Source of the DNA: Cladosporium sp. IMV 00045
Taxonomy: Eukaryota; Ascomycota; Dothideomycetes; Cladosporiales; Cladosporiaceae
DNA length: 39,484 nt
Reading direction: 5' to 3'
NCBI GenBank assembly: GCA_001931905.2
Contig: MSJI02000496.1
Coordinates: 1 to 39,484, forward strand
Shown: positions 19,859 to 29,901 of the stretch, piece by piece
Layout: every line of letters begins with the position of its first letter
Numbering within the stretch: the first letter of the stretch is position 1
The notes under the pieces: model-generated
Databases searched by the model: none
Seen by the model: only the letters and a program-made list of their open reading frames with translations
Told to the model about the DNA's origin: nothing
Program-made: the position numbers and the translations under genes

Positions 19859-21100
19859 ATGGCAACCACCGACCCAGCCAACCTCCCCGGCGCCCCCGTC
19901 AACCCATCAGAAGCCCAAGGCGCCCAAATCCCCCTCCAATCCTTCACCATCCCCGACTTCCCCCCAGCAGCCCGCGGCCTAAAAGCCCTCACCCTCACCT
20001 GCGACATCAAAGTCGACGAATACCAATCCCAGCTCTCGCAACCCTACTCCATCCCATCCACCATCCCCTTCGCAATCGAAAGCCTAACCCTCGAACTCTT
20101 CAGCCTCGGCTACCCACCGGGCTTCCTCAACCGCCTCGCCGAGCGCCTGCCCAACCTCAAAAGCGTGGTAATCTACAGCCAGCTCCTCGGCGGCATCAGC
20201 AAAGAAAGCAGCGAAGACGCCGTGTCTTTCTTTCAAAAACTCCCCAATCTCCGCGCCCTACACTTGCTCGACGTCTTCGCCAGACCGGGCTTCTTCGAGC
20301 AAATCGCGCCCTGGCTCAAATATAATGCTAGCGACGACCCCGGCCTCGCCCGCCGCGGCCTCATGTTCCTCGAAGTCAACTACACCTTCCGGCACGGAGA
20401 CGAGGATTTCATGGCGCAGATTCCCGCGTCCGAGCTCGCAACACTGATCGGCCCGGGGCTCATTAGCTGCTCGTTCAACATTTCCGCGCCCGAAGACGCC
20501 AGCGAGGACGAGCAGGACCCGAGCAACATCCAGAACGCGGCGACGAAAGAGGGCGTGATGGCGTTCAACAAGACGCTGTCGACGGGGCTGGTGGACGCGC
20601 TGGCGAGCGAGGAGAGTCGGCCGAGGGGCCTGCGGGCGCTGAATTCCACGCTCTTCACGTTCTCGCTCGAGCAGTTCCGGAAAGTGCTGGGGGCGCAGAA
20701 GAATGTCATGGTGCTGAATTCGACGCTGGAAGTCGAGCCCGGTGAGGCTTGTAAGAAGGAGCTGTTGAAGGCGCTGGAGGGGTGTGGGCAGTTGGAGCAG
20801 GTGGAGATTGTGGCGAATCCGAGCTTGCAGTTCTTTATGGAGGTATGTTTGATACGAATCGAGATCGTGATGTTGACTGAGAGCTAACGAGAAGCACAGG
20901 TGCAAAACCCTCGCTCTGGTGTTGTAGGGAAGACTTTCCCTTCGGCTGCTGATATGGACGATCTGTCGAGCAAATGCGATAGACTGTCTTCATTGAAAGC
21001 TAACGTTCTACGGACTACGAGTTTTGGTACGGTTTCGTGGGAAAGGAAAAACAGCAAATGGACTGGCGGAGTGAAAGAAGGAGTAGCGAAAACAGCATAG
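19859..21100 (+). CDS. Hypothetical LRR-like protein
   Basis: 394 aa from exons 19859-20842 and 20900-21100; the intron (GTATGT...GCACAG, with GCTAAC as likely branch point) keeps frame. Start context ACAACAATGG is favourable. The protein has repeated leucine-rich stretches (ALTLTCDIKV, LTLELFSLGYP, LPNLKSVVIYS, LPNLRALHLLDV) spaced like irregular leucine-rich repeats of fungal F-box-associated proteins. No F-box, signal peptide or membrane segment is seen. An acidic loop (EDASEDEQD) lies near residue 217. The short second exon is basic. Function unknown; it converges with the next gene on the minus strand. Confidence 0.75.
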
Positions 21101-21296
21101 AGGAACCAGAGAAAGCCATGCTCTGTCTTGGCCACAAGGCCGTTCGAATGTGTGTGCGCGCGGCACATCTCCCAACCACTATCTCCACGAAGTGGCCCTG
21201 TCCGCAGGCGCAGGACTGTTCAAAGCCTGAGAGCGTCAAAGTCATAAGCCGGACCATCCGCAGTATTGGCCCAATCCTTCGACTCATAAGCCTCCC

Positions 21297-22403
21297 TCAG
21301 TGCTCTGACTTCATGAACTCCCCTCTCCCGTAATCAACCCCTTTGACCTTGTTCGACTTTGCCCTTAGACACAAGAGGCCTTTCAAGTCATTCAGTGTGC
21401 TTTTGAGAGCCTTCTCGGTCTTGGCACTGTGGTAAAGCCCGAGGTCTTCCTCTTCAGATTCATAGTCGTATAAAGTGTCTTCAAATACCTCTTCGACCAA
21501 AGTCTCGAGAGCGGAAAGTCGAGGATCTGGAGCCTGGGAATCCCGGTGACGCCAAGTTTCCAGTCGGCCCATCATCTTAAGGTAAGCTATCGCTTCGAGC
21601 CTCAAGTAGTATTGACACGGCATGGTGTTCATAGTTGGCTCGGGTGCACGTTGCATGTCGGCTGCGAGGCTTTGCGACAGATCGGCGTCCACATCTCCAG
21701 TGATGCTGACATGGTTGAGGCCACTGAGACGGCGGAATGGGTAGAGCACGGCCTCGACAAGATTCGACTCTTCGTGGAGGTGAAGATGATCCGTGAACTT
21801 GATTTCCAGTTTCTTGAGGGAGTGCCCGTCGAGAAGGAAAGAAGCGAGGTTCAATGTGCAGCCTTGCAGGAACCAGCGGGCACTTCCCATGAGCCCTATT
21901 CCATGTGCAGAAAGGTCGATGCGCAGTGAGTGAATGCGGCGGAACCAGCCAGGGATGGCGCTCATGCCCCAGAAAACGTCGTTGATACTGGTCTTGTAAC
22001 CGTCGGCTTCTTTGCTATGAATTTGGCTGTAGCGCTGGTGGATCTCGTCCCCGTCGGTGCAGACTGCAAACGTGCAGTCGATTGTGTTTTCGCCGTAGAG
22101 CACATTCTTGGCTTCGCTGTAAACCTCTTTGCTAGTCCGCAAAATGGCAGTGCAGCATGGACTCGGCAGCTTAGAGCAGCCGTTGCAACGACATCCATAG
22201 TCCTTGAGCGTCAGAAGCTCCCTGTAGACACCGTTCCGCATCTCCAGTGGTAGGCCCAAGAAGCTGAAAGTCGAACTCACGTCTGCTTGCTCCAAGATGC
22301 GGAGGTAGAAGTACTTCAGGGTGACGCCTTGCGGATAAGGATCATGCAATCCACGGTCCCTCACGAACCTACGAAGCTCAGTCGCAGAAGACTTATCGTA
22401 CAT
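21297..22403 (-). CDS. F-box-like family protein (start uncertain)
   Basis: The long open frame runs to TTG at 22472, but a stop lies just upstream and the first ATG is at 22403, giving 368 aa. Family marks are FLGLPLEMRNGVYRELL (the degenerate F-box-like LPxExRxxIYxxLL motif abundant in Dothideomycetes), then AILRTSKEVYSEAKNVLYGENTIDCTF, the usual downstream block. A cysteine cluster (CRCNGCSKLPSPCC) lies between them. The second half predicts LRR-like alpha/beta segments, and an acidic run (YESEEEDLG) is near the C-terminus. Members are presumed adaptor-like but are uncharacterised. Upstream minus-strand sequence to about 22870 reads like an eroded N-terminal region (see that entry). Confidence 0.68.
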   Translation of the reverse strand: MYDKSSATELRRFVRDRGLHDPYPQGVTLKYFYLRILEQADVSSTFSFLGLPLEMRNGVYRELLTLKDYGCRCNGCSKLPSPCCTAILRTSKEVYSEAKNVLYGENTIDCTFAVCTDGDEIHQRYSQIHSKEADGYKTSINDVFWGMSAIPGWFRRIHSLRIDLSAHGIGLMGSARWFLQGCTLNLASFLLDGHSLKKLEIKFTDHLHLHEESNLVEAVLYPFRRLSGLNHVSITGDVDADLSQSLAADMQRAPEPTMNTMPCQYYLRLEAIAYLKMMGRLETWRHRDSQAPDPRLSALETLVEEVFEDTLYDYESEEEDLGLYHSAKTEKALKSTLNDLKGLLCLRAKSNKVKGVDYGRGEFMKSEH

Positions 22404-22870
22404 CAGCGCGGTCAGGAAGTGATACAAGTGAAACCCAATGCCATCGCGTAAGAGCTTTCGTGATTCTTCCAAAGGACCAAGCCATCATCATCAAATGTGA
22501 AGAGCCTGTTACCGAGATCAATCTCTTTTCAACATCATCTACAGAAACCCGTCAGAATCGTAGTCAGAGTCCTGAGAAGAACAGTCCGACTCATCGCCGT
22601 CGACATCACTTTCCCCGGTGGCAACCCCATCTGCAGGGCATCGGCGGCAAACGGTAGCCGAGTCTGGGTGGTGGTAGCAGCTGGTCCTGCCGTGGGAGTA
22701 GCGTTGGCAGAGTCCAAGGCTTGACTCGGAGCAGCTGAGGTTGCAGGTTCAGCAGACGTGGCAGCCATCGCGACCTGAGTCTGAGTTGAGCCATCGCAGA
22801 CGTCGGCTCAGTTGCATTCGCCATCCCTCCACCGGAAGCCATTGTGGGCGATGGGTCTCGAGCAGGTTGA
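22404..22870 (-). pseudogene. Probable eroded 5' region of the F-box-like gene
   Basis: Minus-strand sequence shows gene-like protein in three frames in succession: MASGGGMANATEP (from about 22843), an Ala/Thr/Pro-rich run from 22768 to about 22620, an acidic Asp/Ser run (SDVDGDESDCSSQDSDYD) to about 22545, then FTFDDDGLVLWKNHES (about 22500-22445). Then comes the main frame of the 21297-22403 gene. No single GT-AG intron set that I could find joins all of them, so frameshifts are likely. Alternatively this is an unspliced leader with chance coding bias. Confidence 0.35.
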
Positions 22871-23586
22871 GGTGATGCCGAGTCGTAGTGTTGGGAGGAT
22901 GGGTGACAGGTGGGCGAGAAGCGGAGTAGAAAAGCTGGGAGACTCCCCGAAGCAAGTGAATGAGGAAGGAACCACGAACGCGACGCGATCCAGGCAGCGA
23001 ACCAGAGGAAGACGGAATATCCCGGGCTTCGACCGTCTGGCTTCACTTACAACCATCTTTGCAGTCTCGCGACCATGTCCTGGTCCTAGGTAGGATCACG
23101 CTGCGACATTGAACCACCTACTGTATTGCTGCTCGTAGTATCAACCCTGCGCGACTTTCAACACTGATGGATAGTCATGCGGTCTTTGCGTGTCGCAAGA
23201 GCACGAGATAGCTCATTGTATCGCTCCTCGAATCGTTCATCGTTCGCTCATTGGATCGTTGGTTGAACATCAGCCGACACCATCAATCCTTCAGCCGTGT
23301 CACTCATGTCGTCTTCTGATAACCATGCACATCACCGTGACCAGGCAAACTTGATCCACATGCCGCTCACTTGAGCAATGGCAATCCATCATATGTCAGC
23401 TCTTCATTCAAGCACAAAGTTACAAGAATCTGGAAATGGGATCCGTGAACATACCATATATCAACCAAGCACTCACCACCAACACATCTTTACAACACAA
23501 CACATCAAGCAATCATCTCAACCCATCCACAGAACATCAGCATCTCCTCCTGCAACCACAAACCAACACTCACTGTGTAAACAACA
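22871..23586. other. Intergenic region between divergent F-box-like genes
   Basis: No supported gene. From about 23440 to 23586 the + strand is CA-rich and T-poor, like a fungal 5' leader, and the frame beginning at 23436 there looks like untranslated leader read by chance. Confidence 0.5.
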
Positions 23587-24845
23587 ATGGCACCCAAACC
23601 AAAATTCAACACCCTCACAACCACAGGCCGCCTAGCAAAGGACGCCTACGAGCGCGAGCAAAAAGCCGCCGCCACAAAACCAACCCCCAACCCATCAGAA
23701 ACCCCCAACAACAACCACCCACCCCACCACCCCCAAAGAAAAAGCGCCGAATCACCAACCACGCACCCCCCGGCGAACGCGCCGCGGAAGCCGCAGCCAA
23801 AGCACTCGCCCGAGAAAAGAAAAAAGCCAAGCGCAAAGCCCCCCTGACGACGAAAGAAAAGCAAGCCGCGCACGCCGCCAGGCAGCGCAAAGCGAGGCAG
23901 TCCGTCGTGCACGATGGGAGCAGTCTGCGCATGCTTCCAGAGGAGAATGGAGCCCCCAGCGCTGGTGAGCGTGTCAAGGGGTCAGAGACGAGGAATCTGA
24001 ATCTGATGGATTTCATGCGCGAGTTGGGACAGATGAGCTCGTCGGCTCCGGTGCAGAATGGGAGGAAGAAGGCGGTGGTTGCTGGTGGGGGCAAGAGGGA
24101 GAGCGTGCTTGTGAGGGCGACGGAGAGGACGAAGAGGTTGAAGGTGCAGGTTGGAGGGGGGTTCGAGAGCAAGGCCAAAGGGACTGGAGGGCCGGGCTTG
24201 ATGGCTCTTCCACTCAAGTTGCGCGAGCGGATTTGGCGAGAGGTCGTTGTCGAGACGCGGTTCTTCGTCTATCCCGCCAGTAGCCCGGAGCAGCCCGATC
24301 TAGCGATGACGAGTCGACAAATCAGGAAGGAGGTGTTGCCCATCTATTATGGCGAAAACACCTTCGCCGTCGAGGTTCCGAGTGCGACTGCCAAAGGCAA
24401 GAAAACAAAAGCCTCTCCCTCGCTCAAGCCAATGCAAAAGTGGGCGAATGCCTTGCAAGATGCAAAGCACCTGGAGCAGATCTCGAAATGGGCGTTCATC
24501 TGGACTCCTACAACTGCTTCAAACACCGGCAAAACCGGCTCGAAAGCGATGCCGCCAACGAGGACGCAATTATAAGTCTGCAGTTCCCGGTCAACTCGTC
24601 AGAAGAAGAAAGCCCCGAAATTGGAGATCCACAAGCAAGCATTCTGCATGCTCAGCAACCACGAGCAGCATGCTCCTTGCGTACAGAAGAAAGTCCCAAA
24701 GTGGCTGAAAGATGCGGTCACCAGCGCTCTCCTCGGAAGAGATCGTGGCGAACAAATCGTGGCGATTGCGAAGACACTGACGAAGAAAGGCGGCGAGCTG
24801 GTGGAAAGCAGATGTAAGCCTCCGAGTGTGAATGATACCTTGTGA
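23587..24845 (+). pseudogene. Frameshifted F-box-like family gene
   Basis: ATG at 23587 (AACAATGGC) opens a plausible N-terminus (MAPKPKFNTL, GRLAKDAYEREQKAAA). The family-typical continuation is in another frame from about 23735: PPPPKKKRRI, a lysine/alanine-rich helix, then LPLKLRERIWREVV and LAMTSRQIRKEVLPIYYGENTF near 24210-24365. At about 24495 good sequence moves to a third frame (HLDSYNCFKHRQNRLESDA) and at about 24600 back to the second (FCMLSNHEQHAP...WLKDAVTSALL), ending at TGA 24843-24845. No GT-AG introns explain the first and third switches. Neighbouring housekeeping genes are intact, so three small indels in a decaying gene are more likely than assembly error, though the C-rich tract near 23720-23740 is error-prone. 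Confidence 0.65.
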
Positions 24846-25465
24846 GCTTTCACAATTCCCGCGAGACGGTCTTGCCAGAAGCGGCGGAAAGGTTGAATTC
24901 TTGGAGCTTGTTCGACGGGTGGATTGATTGTACTGCTGGGAGGCATTGTTGCCAGAAGTCTCGTGCAGACACGAGATGTGAGATGAACGGCAGCTTGCTC
25001 GACGACCAAATGTTCACAGGTAATGGAAGCCGTGGAAAGTCCCTTGGGTCTGATCAAAGGTATTCTCTTTTCTACTCTAATTTGCATGAGAACCTTACTT
25101 GTTGGCCATGCAGTGGTCGATAATTCTTTCTATTGGGTATATCTTCCTACCCGTATTGTAGAGCAAGGACTTCTAGGCGCATGCTGGCAAGGGGTTTAGT
25201 TTCTGATTCGTGACGTCCGGCTTTGTGTCCGAACGATCATCTGTTCGGCGCCAGATGATTTACTTCGCGAAGCCGTTTCCCGGAATCGCGACGTTGTCTT
25301 TAGCCTGCTGGAGGAATTCATCCAGGTGAAAGTGGCTGGAAGCAATGCTTACACCGGTAATAAATAAGCGGCGGGCAATGCGACCGCTTGTGAGGCCATG
25401 TCTTTTATCATTCAATCGTCGCGCAGAGTTTTCGCGTGAGGCCAAATTCAGTTCGACCTTCGATC
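24846..25465. other. Intergenic region, one doubtful small ORF
   Basis: A minus-strand frame at 25260-25445 ends 21 bases from the RRP40 stop on the same strand. Its C-terminal part (HFHLDEFLQQAKDNVAIP) has protein-like composition, but there is no ATG at its start and no recognised family. It may be RRP40 3' UTR or an unannotated small gene with an intron (GTGTAAGC...CTCCAG is possible). Nothing else seen. Confidence 0.4.
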
Positions 25466-26185
25466 TCAGCTCATGTCCTTAAGAGCTTTCTTCAAAGCCT
25501 TCTCCTGTTCCTCCTCATCCCAAGACTTCTCGTCAGCCTCCGTCAAAAGCCTTCCAATCGCGGCAGTGGTCTTGACATTGCCACTATCTACCCATACCCT
25601 GCCATTTCTGCCCACTGCGACCTCGAATCGGATTTTCTCTCCCACGCCCTGCAAGATGTTCACGCCTCCCTTGCTACCCATCATCAGCCTTCGCGCAAAA
25701 GCCGGCGACACATCAAAGACCATGCCGCCCTTGAGCTGGCCCATGCCCTCGCTCTTGCCCGTAGCCGAATTGTAACCCTCCAGCTCGACATCCTCGCCTT
25801 TGACTGCCCTAGAGACGCGCGCATAGACGAGATCACCAGGCATGAGATGCGGTCTGCTTTTCTTGCTGGCGCCTTCGAAAGCCAGCTGCCCGAGAAGTGC
25901 ATGCGGCGTTTGCGGTGTCAGAGCGCAGTGGTAGGTGTCGGCTGAGCCATGGTGGACTTGAGCAATGACCAGATCGCCGGTGGATGGTTGGTAACGTCCG
26001 TTGGTGCTTTCGAGCCAGACTGCAGACTTTTTGTTGTCGACTGAGATCGATCCGAGAGTGGTTGCGGTGATGGATGTGGGTGGGATATGCCTAAGGCCAG
26101 GGCCGAGTGTGAGGGTTCCCTTTTTGCTCCTGGGGAGGTTGTCGCTGGGCACTTCTTCGCCTGGAAGAAGGATTGTAGCTGACAT
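25466..26185 (-). CDS. RRP40: Exosome complex cap subunit Rrp40
   Basis: RNA-binding cap subunit of the nuclear and cytoplasmic exosome, which threads RNA into the 3'-to-5' decay machine. 239 aa, matching the usual length of about 240. Start taken at MSATILLPGEEVP (ATG 26185); the frame is open 28 codons further up, but that extension is not family-like. Domains in order: N-terminal strand domain with LTLGPGLRH; S1 domain (about 55-130, including STGDLVIAQV and ARVSRAVKGEDVEL); KH-like domain with GGVNILQGVGEKIRFEVAVGRNGRVWV, whose GxNGRVWV end is diagnostic for Rrp40/Rrp4. An acidic/lysine C-tail (EEEQEKALKKALKD) follows. No intron. Divergent from SSZ1 across 344 bases. Confidence 0.93.
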   Translation of the reverse strand: MSATILLPGEEVPSDNLPRSKKGTLTLGPGLRHIPPTSITATTLGSISVDNKKSAVWLESTNGRYQPSTGDLVIAQVHHGSADTYHCALTPQTPHALLGQLAFEGASKKSRPHLMPGDLVYARVSRAVKGEDVELEGYNSATGKSEGMGQLKGGMVFDVSPAFARRLMMGSKGGVNILQGVGEKIRFEVAVGRNGRVWVDSGNVKTTAAIGRLLTEADEKSWDEEEQEKALKKALKDMS

Positions 26186-26529
26186 GATTGAGATGTGTAT
26201 GGGTGTAGTATTATTATGAAGTGAAAGGCGATTCAGCCTTGAAGCAGTTGGCGAGATCAATCCTAGCAAGGCACAGACACAGCAAGAGGTGGCTTGGTGG
26301 GCTGTCTGGCTCGCAGCAGCTTTAGGTTCGCGCGAAAGCCCTGAACTTTGAACTTTTTTCGCCTGAGGGAAGCAAAGTCCAATCGCCGTTCAACATTCGA
26401 CGCCCAGCCAGACCTCCAAATAATTTCCCTTCTCTTCTTTAATCCATACAACAGGCAACTCACGCCTAATACCACCACAACACCTCTACATTCCGCCACT
26501 CCCACCCTCTCTCTCACATCACCGCCACA
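26186..26529. promoter_or_regulatory. Shared head-to-head promoter region of RRP40 and SSZ1
   Basis: 344 bases between opposite start codons. The SSZ1 side has a C/A-rich leader (CCACCACAACACC, CACTCCCACCCTCTCTCTC) before its ATG. No canonical TATA box is obvious on either side, as is common for growth-related fungal genes. Confidence 0.5.
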
Positions 26530-28227
26530 ATGAGCGCCGCAGAGGGCACCCTCGAGTCCACCAAGGGCACCACCATCGGCCTGACCTTTGGCAACACCAA
26601 CAGCAGCATCGCCTTCACTGGTCCCGACGGCAAGGCTGAGGTCATCGCAAACGAGGAGGGTGACCGTCAGATTCCCAGCATCCTTTCCTACGTCGGCGGC
26701 GAGGAGTACCAGGGCACGCAGGCCAAGGCCCAGCTCGTCCGCAACCCGCGCAACACCGTCGCTTTCTTCAGAGATTTCCTCGGCAAGGAGTTCAAGGATG
26801 TCGACCCTCGCGCCTGCCACCAGAGCGCGCACCCGGAGCCCAAGGACGGCGGCAAGACCGCTTGCTTCCAGGTCCAGGAGGGCGAGGACGACAAGAAGAG
26901 CTGCTTGAGCGTGGAGGAGATTGCGATTAGGCACATCCGCAGACTCAGGCAGAGTGCCGCCGACTACCTTGGCCAGGACGTCACCAGCGCCGTCCTCACC
27001 GTTCCCTCCGACTCCAGCGACGCCCAGAAGGCCGCTGTCTGCGACGTTGCTGCCAAGGCCGGCGTCAAGATCATCCAGACCATCTCCGAGCCCATCTCTG
27101 CTCTCCTCGCACACGACGCTAAGCAGCAGCTCAGCGGCGAGTCCGACCCTGCGAGCCAGGACAAGGTTGTCCTCGTCGCTGACCTCGGCGGTATCCGCTC
27201 TGATGTCGCTGTTGTCGCCAGCCGCAACGGCATGTACACCACTCTCGCCACTGCTCACGACTACGAGCTCGGTGGCAAGGCTCTGGACGAGGTTCTGATC
27301 GAGTACGCCGCTAAGGAGTTCCTCAAGAAGAACAAGACCGCCGCCGACCCTCGCTCCACCGAGCGCTCTCTCGCCAAGCTCACCCTCGAGGCTGAGGCCG
27401 TCAGGAAGTCCCTCTCCCTCGGCCAGTCCGCTTCTTTCTCCATCGAGAGCTTGATCGACGGCATTGACTTCTCCCTCTCCGTCAACAGGACTCGCTACGA
27501 GCTCCTTGGCAACAAGGTCTTCATGTCCTTCACCCGCCTGATCGAGGCCGCCGTCAAGAAGGCCAACCTCGACATCCTCGACGTCGACCACATCCTCCTC
27601 TCCGGCGGCACCGCGCACACTCCCAAGATCGCCTCCAACCTGCGCTCCCACTTCCCCGAATCCACCACCGTCACCGCCCCCTCCACCAGCGCCACGGCCG
27701 TCAACCCCTCCGAGCTCTCCGCCCGCGGCGCCGCCATCCAGGCCTCCCTGATCTCCGAATTCGAGCAGTCCGACATCGAATCCAGCATCGAGCCCGTCGT
27801 GACCGTCGCCCCCCACACTCCCTCAGCCATCGGTCTCGCCACCGAAAACGACGGCTTCACCGTGATCATCCCCGCCGACACCCCCGTGCCCGCCCGCCGC
27901 ACGGCACAAATCGCCGTCCCCGCCGGCGGCGACGTCCTCCTCCGCCTTGCCGAGGGCACGCGCGAAATCAAGGTCACGACCGAGCAGCCTGCCGCCAACG
28001 GCAGCAAGGACGACGACGACAGCGAGGAGGACAGCGACGACGAGCCCGAGGAGGTGCGCGAGAAGGTCTTCAAGGCCGGCAAGACGCTCGCCGAGGCCGG
28101 TGTACGCGGCGTCAAGAAGGACGGCAAGGTCGAGGTCCAGGTCAACGTTGGCGCGGATCTCACGCTAACTTTCGTCGCGAGGGAGGTTGGTGGTAAGGGT
28201 GGTGTCAGGGGTACGATTTCCGCTTAG
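26530..28227 (+). CDS. SSZ1: Ribosome-associated Hsp70-like protein Ssz1
   Basis: Atypical Hsp70 that pairs with the J-protein Zuotin as the ribosome-associated complex and stimulates Ssb on nascent chains. 565 aa, single exon, start context CCACAATGAGC. The Hsp70 nucleotide-binding fold is complete: TIGLTFGNTNSSIAF (15-29), the VLVADLGGIRSDVAVV segment (214-229) and ILLSGGTAHTPKI (355-367). Phosphate loops are degenerate compared with canonical Hsp70 (LGGIRSD instead of LGGGTFD), as expected for Ssz1, which binds but does not hydrolyse ATP. The substrate domain is short (about 415-565), carries an acidic loop KDDDDSEEDSDDEPEE (493-508) and lacks the usual helical lid. Codon use is C-biased, in line with strong expression. 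Confidence 0.95.
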   Translation: MSAAEGTLESTKGTTIGLTFGNTNSSIAFTGPDGKAEVIANEEGDRQIPSILSYVGGEEYQGTQAKAQLVRNPRNTVAFFRDFLGKEFKDVDPRACHQSAHPEPKDGGKTACFQVQEGEDDKKSCLSVEEIAIRHIRRLRQSAADYLGQDVTSAVLTVPSDSSDAQKAAVCDVAAKAGVKIIQTISEPISALLAHDAKQQLSGESDPASQDKVVLVADLGGIRSDVAVVASRNGMYTTLATAHDYELGGKALDEVLIEYAAKEFLKKNKTAADPRSTERSLAKLTLEAEAVRKSLSLGQSASFSIESLIDGIDFSLSVNRTRYELLGNKVFMSFTRLIEAAVKKANLDILDVDHILLSGGTAHTPKIASNLRSHFPESTTVTAPSTSATAVNPSELSARGAAIQASLISEFEQSDIESSIEPVVTVAPHTPSAIGLATENDGFTVIIPADTPVPARRTAQIAVPAGGDVLLRLAEGTREIKVTTEQPAANGSKDDDDSEEDSDDEPEEVREKVFKAGKTLAEAGVRGVKKDGKVEVQVNVGADLTLTFVAREVGGKGGVRGTISA

Positions 28228-28972
28228 ATCTTTTTCATGAAGAGATGAGAGGAAGATAGGGATTTTTTTGATGTTGATGAACTAAAGGGGGGTTTAAAGA
28301 AAAAGCATCAAAGCGTTTTTGAAAGAATTTATGGATTTTTTTATATATAAAGATGGGTTCCCTTTTCTTTTCGTGCGAATATAGAGAACTGCATTGTAGG
28401 AATGATACGATTTTCCCTTGAGTTTCTTGCACGAAAATCTGGTTCGTTTTGTTCGTTTGATTTGTTTCGAGAGAAAGGGCGGGTCGTGGCGGTAGGTTGG
28501 GCCTTGGATTGGACTTCCTAGATTCGAACGATGTACACGATGTGCTGGTGGTATAAATCTCGACTCTGTGCTTCGTGACCTTAGGCCGTTGAACCCCTTG
28601 ATGCCGAGTGGGTGACTGAAGTGGTTGAGCATGCTCGATTGATCGCTTTGAAGGCCATGTCGTGTGCCTTTACGGCTGGCATGGCGTCGGCAATCGACAT
28701 GGTCGTCGTGATGAAAGCCCAGCCAGTGTCAAGATTCCTGGCTGGTCGGTGAAGAGCCTACCTATCTACGAGTGACTGGTAGAGCCGGTGGATCCAGATC
28801 CAGGGTTCCGTTCGTGGGTAAAGTTCCTCGTAACCGACGAGACGAAGGGGCGTATTTGTTCCACATTGCTGTACACGCCAGCATAAGCCTGTGTTGGAGG
28901 GGTTAGAGTCCATGGACCACACCCTCCCGTATCAATCGCAGCCGGAGAATTCTTCAAGTCAAGCCAGTTCAT
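28228..28972. other. Convergent intergenic region, no gene
   Basis: 3' flanks of SSZ1 (+) and LIP2 (-). T-rich tracts at 28261-28350 follow the SSZ1 stop and may hold its polyadenylation signal. Short frames on both strands have no motif. Confidence 0.6.
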
Positions 28973-29671
28973 TCAATCAACCTCACTCTCCCTCATCGCC
29001 TCCACACCCTCCACGCCCTGCAACTCCGCCGCCAAAACCTCAACAAAAACCCTCCCAACCTCCTCGACACTCTTGCCCAACACACCCACAGCCTCCAAAC
29101 TCGTCGCTCTCTTATCCTCCATCCCACAAGCCACAATCCTATCCAACCACGCCAAATCCGTACCCACATTCAGTCCAATCCCATGACTACTCACATTCCT
29201 CCTCAAATGCACCCCCACCGCGCAAATCTTCCTGTCCTCATCGAACCACACGCCCGGATTCTCCGTCCTGCGCGTCTCGACCCCATAGCGCGCGCAAGTT
29301 TTCATAACAACGCTCTCAAGCAAATGCACATAGCAGCGCGCGCTGAGGCCGTGGCGTTTCAGATCTAGGATGGGGTATGCGACGAGCTGGCCCGGGCCGT
29401 GGAAGGTGGTTTGGCCGCCGCGCAGGGCTTCGTGGAATTCGGCGCCGGTGGCGGTGAGGTGGGCTTTTTGCGAGGCGGTCACGGAGCCTACTTCGCGACG
29501 GCCGCAGGTGTAGACGGGGTGGAATTGGGCGGTTAGGACGGTGGGTGGGTTGGTGGGGTGGGTGGATGGTGAGGCTTTGTGCGCGAGGAGGCGGGAGGCG
29601 AGAGTGTGCTGGAGTTGGCTGGCGTGGGTGTAGCGCGTTAGGCCGGGGAGGTGGAGGTGGCGGAGGAGCAT
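28973..29671 (-). CDS. LIP2: Mitochondrial octanoyl-(ACP) transferase (lipoate biosynthesis)
   Basis: LipB-family enzyme that moves octanoyl from acyl carrier protein to lipoyl domains (glycine cleavage H protein, pyruvate and 2-oxoglutarate dehydrogenases); acts in mitochondria. 232 aa, single exon. The signature RGGQTTFHGPGQLVAYPILDL starts at residue 84. The conserved lysine is in RKICAVGVH (Lys148) and the catalytic cysteine in VACGMEDKRATSL (Cys182), with SSHGIGLNV between. The N-terminal 20 residues are rich in Arg, Leu and His without acids, compatible with a short mitochondrial targeting sequence. Head-to-head with POP7, 230 bases apart. Confidence 0.95.
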   Translation of the reverse strand: MLLRHLHLPGLTRYTHASQLQHTLASRLLAHKASPSTHPTNPPTVLTAQFHPVYTCGRREVGSVTASQKAHLTATGAEFHEALRGGQTTFHGPGQLVAYPILDLKRHGLSARCYVHLLESVVMKTCARYGVETRRTENPGVWFDEDRKICAVGVHLRRNVSSHGIGLNVGTDLAWLDRIVACGMEDKRATSLEAVGVLGKSVEEVGRVFVEVLAAELQGVEGVEAMRESEVD

Positions 29672-29901
29672 GGTTTTGTGGTATTGTGGTAGGGGAAGGT
29701 GAGAGGTGTGTTTGTAAGTAGATGTTATTTATTGGCGATGCCAGCAAGCCGAGGTCGCTGCAGGCTCTCAGGGTCGGGATTTGGCTTTTGGGAGCTTTGG
29801 GATTTGAAGCCTCTTGTGGTTAACTTTCACACGTCAAAGTCTCCCTCGAAGCATTGCGACACCACGAGAGCCTGCCACCTAGAGCACCCAACAAGATTAC
29901 A
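29672..29901. promoter_or_regulatory. Shared head-to-head promoter region of LIP2 and POP7
   Basis: 230 bases between opposite start codons. No clear TATA box. An upstream ATG frame for the POP7 side begins at 29854 in frame with 29902 and would add 16 residues, but the inner ATG has the better context. Confidence 0.45.

Noticed and set aside
20258..20905. 215-codon minus-strand ORF
   Set aside because: Opposite the LRR-like gene; its Arg/His/Leu-rich composition is typical of an antisense frame.
26263..27816. 517-codon minus-strand ORF
   Set aside because: Antisense to SSZ1; a Gly/Asp/Leu-rich reading produced by C-biased codons of the real gene on the other strand.
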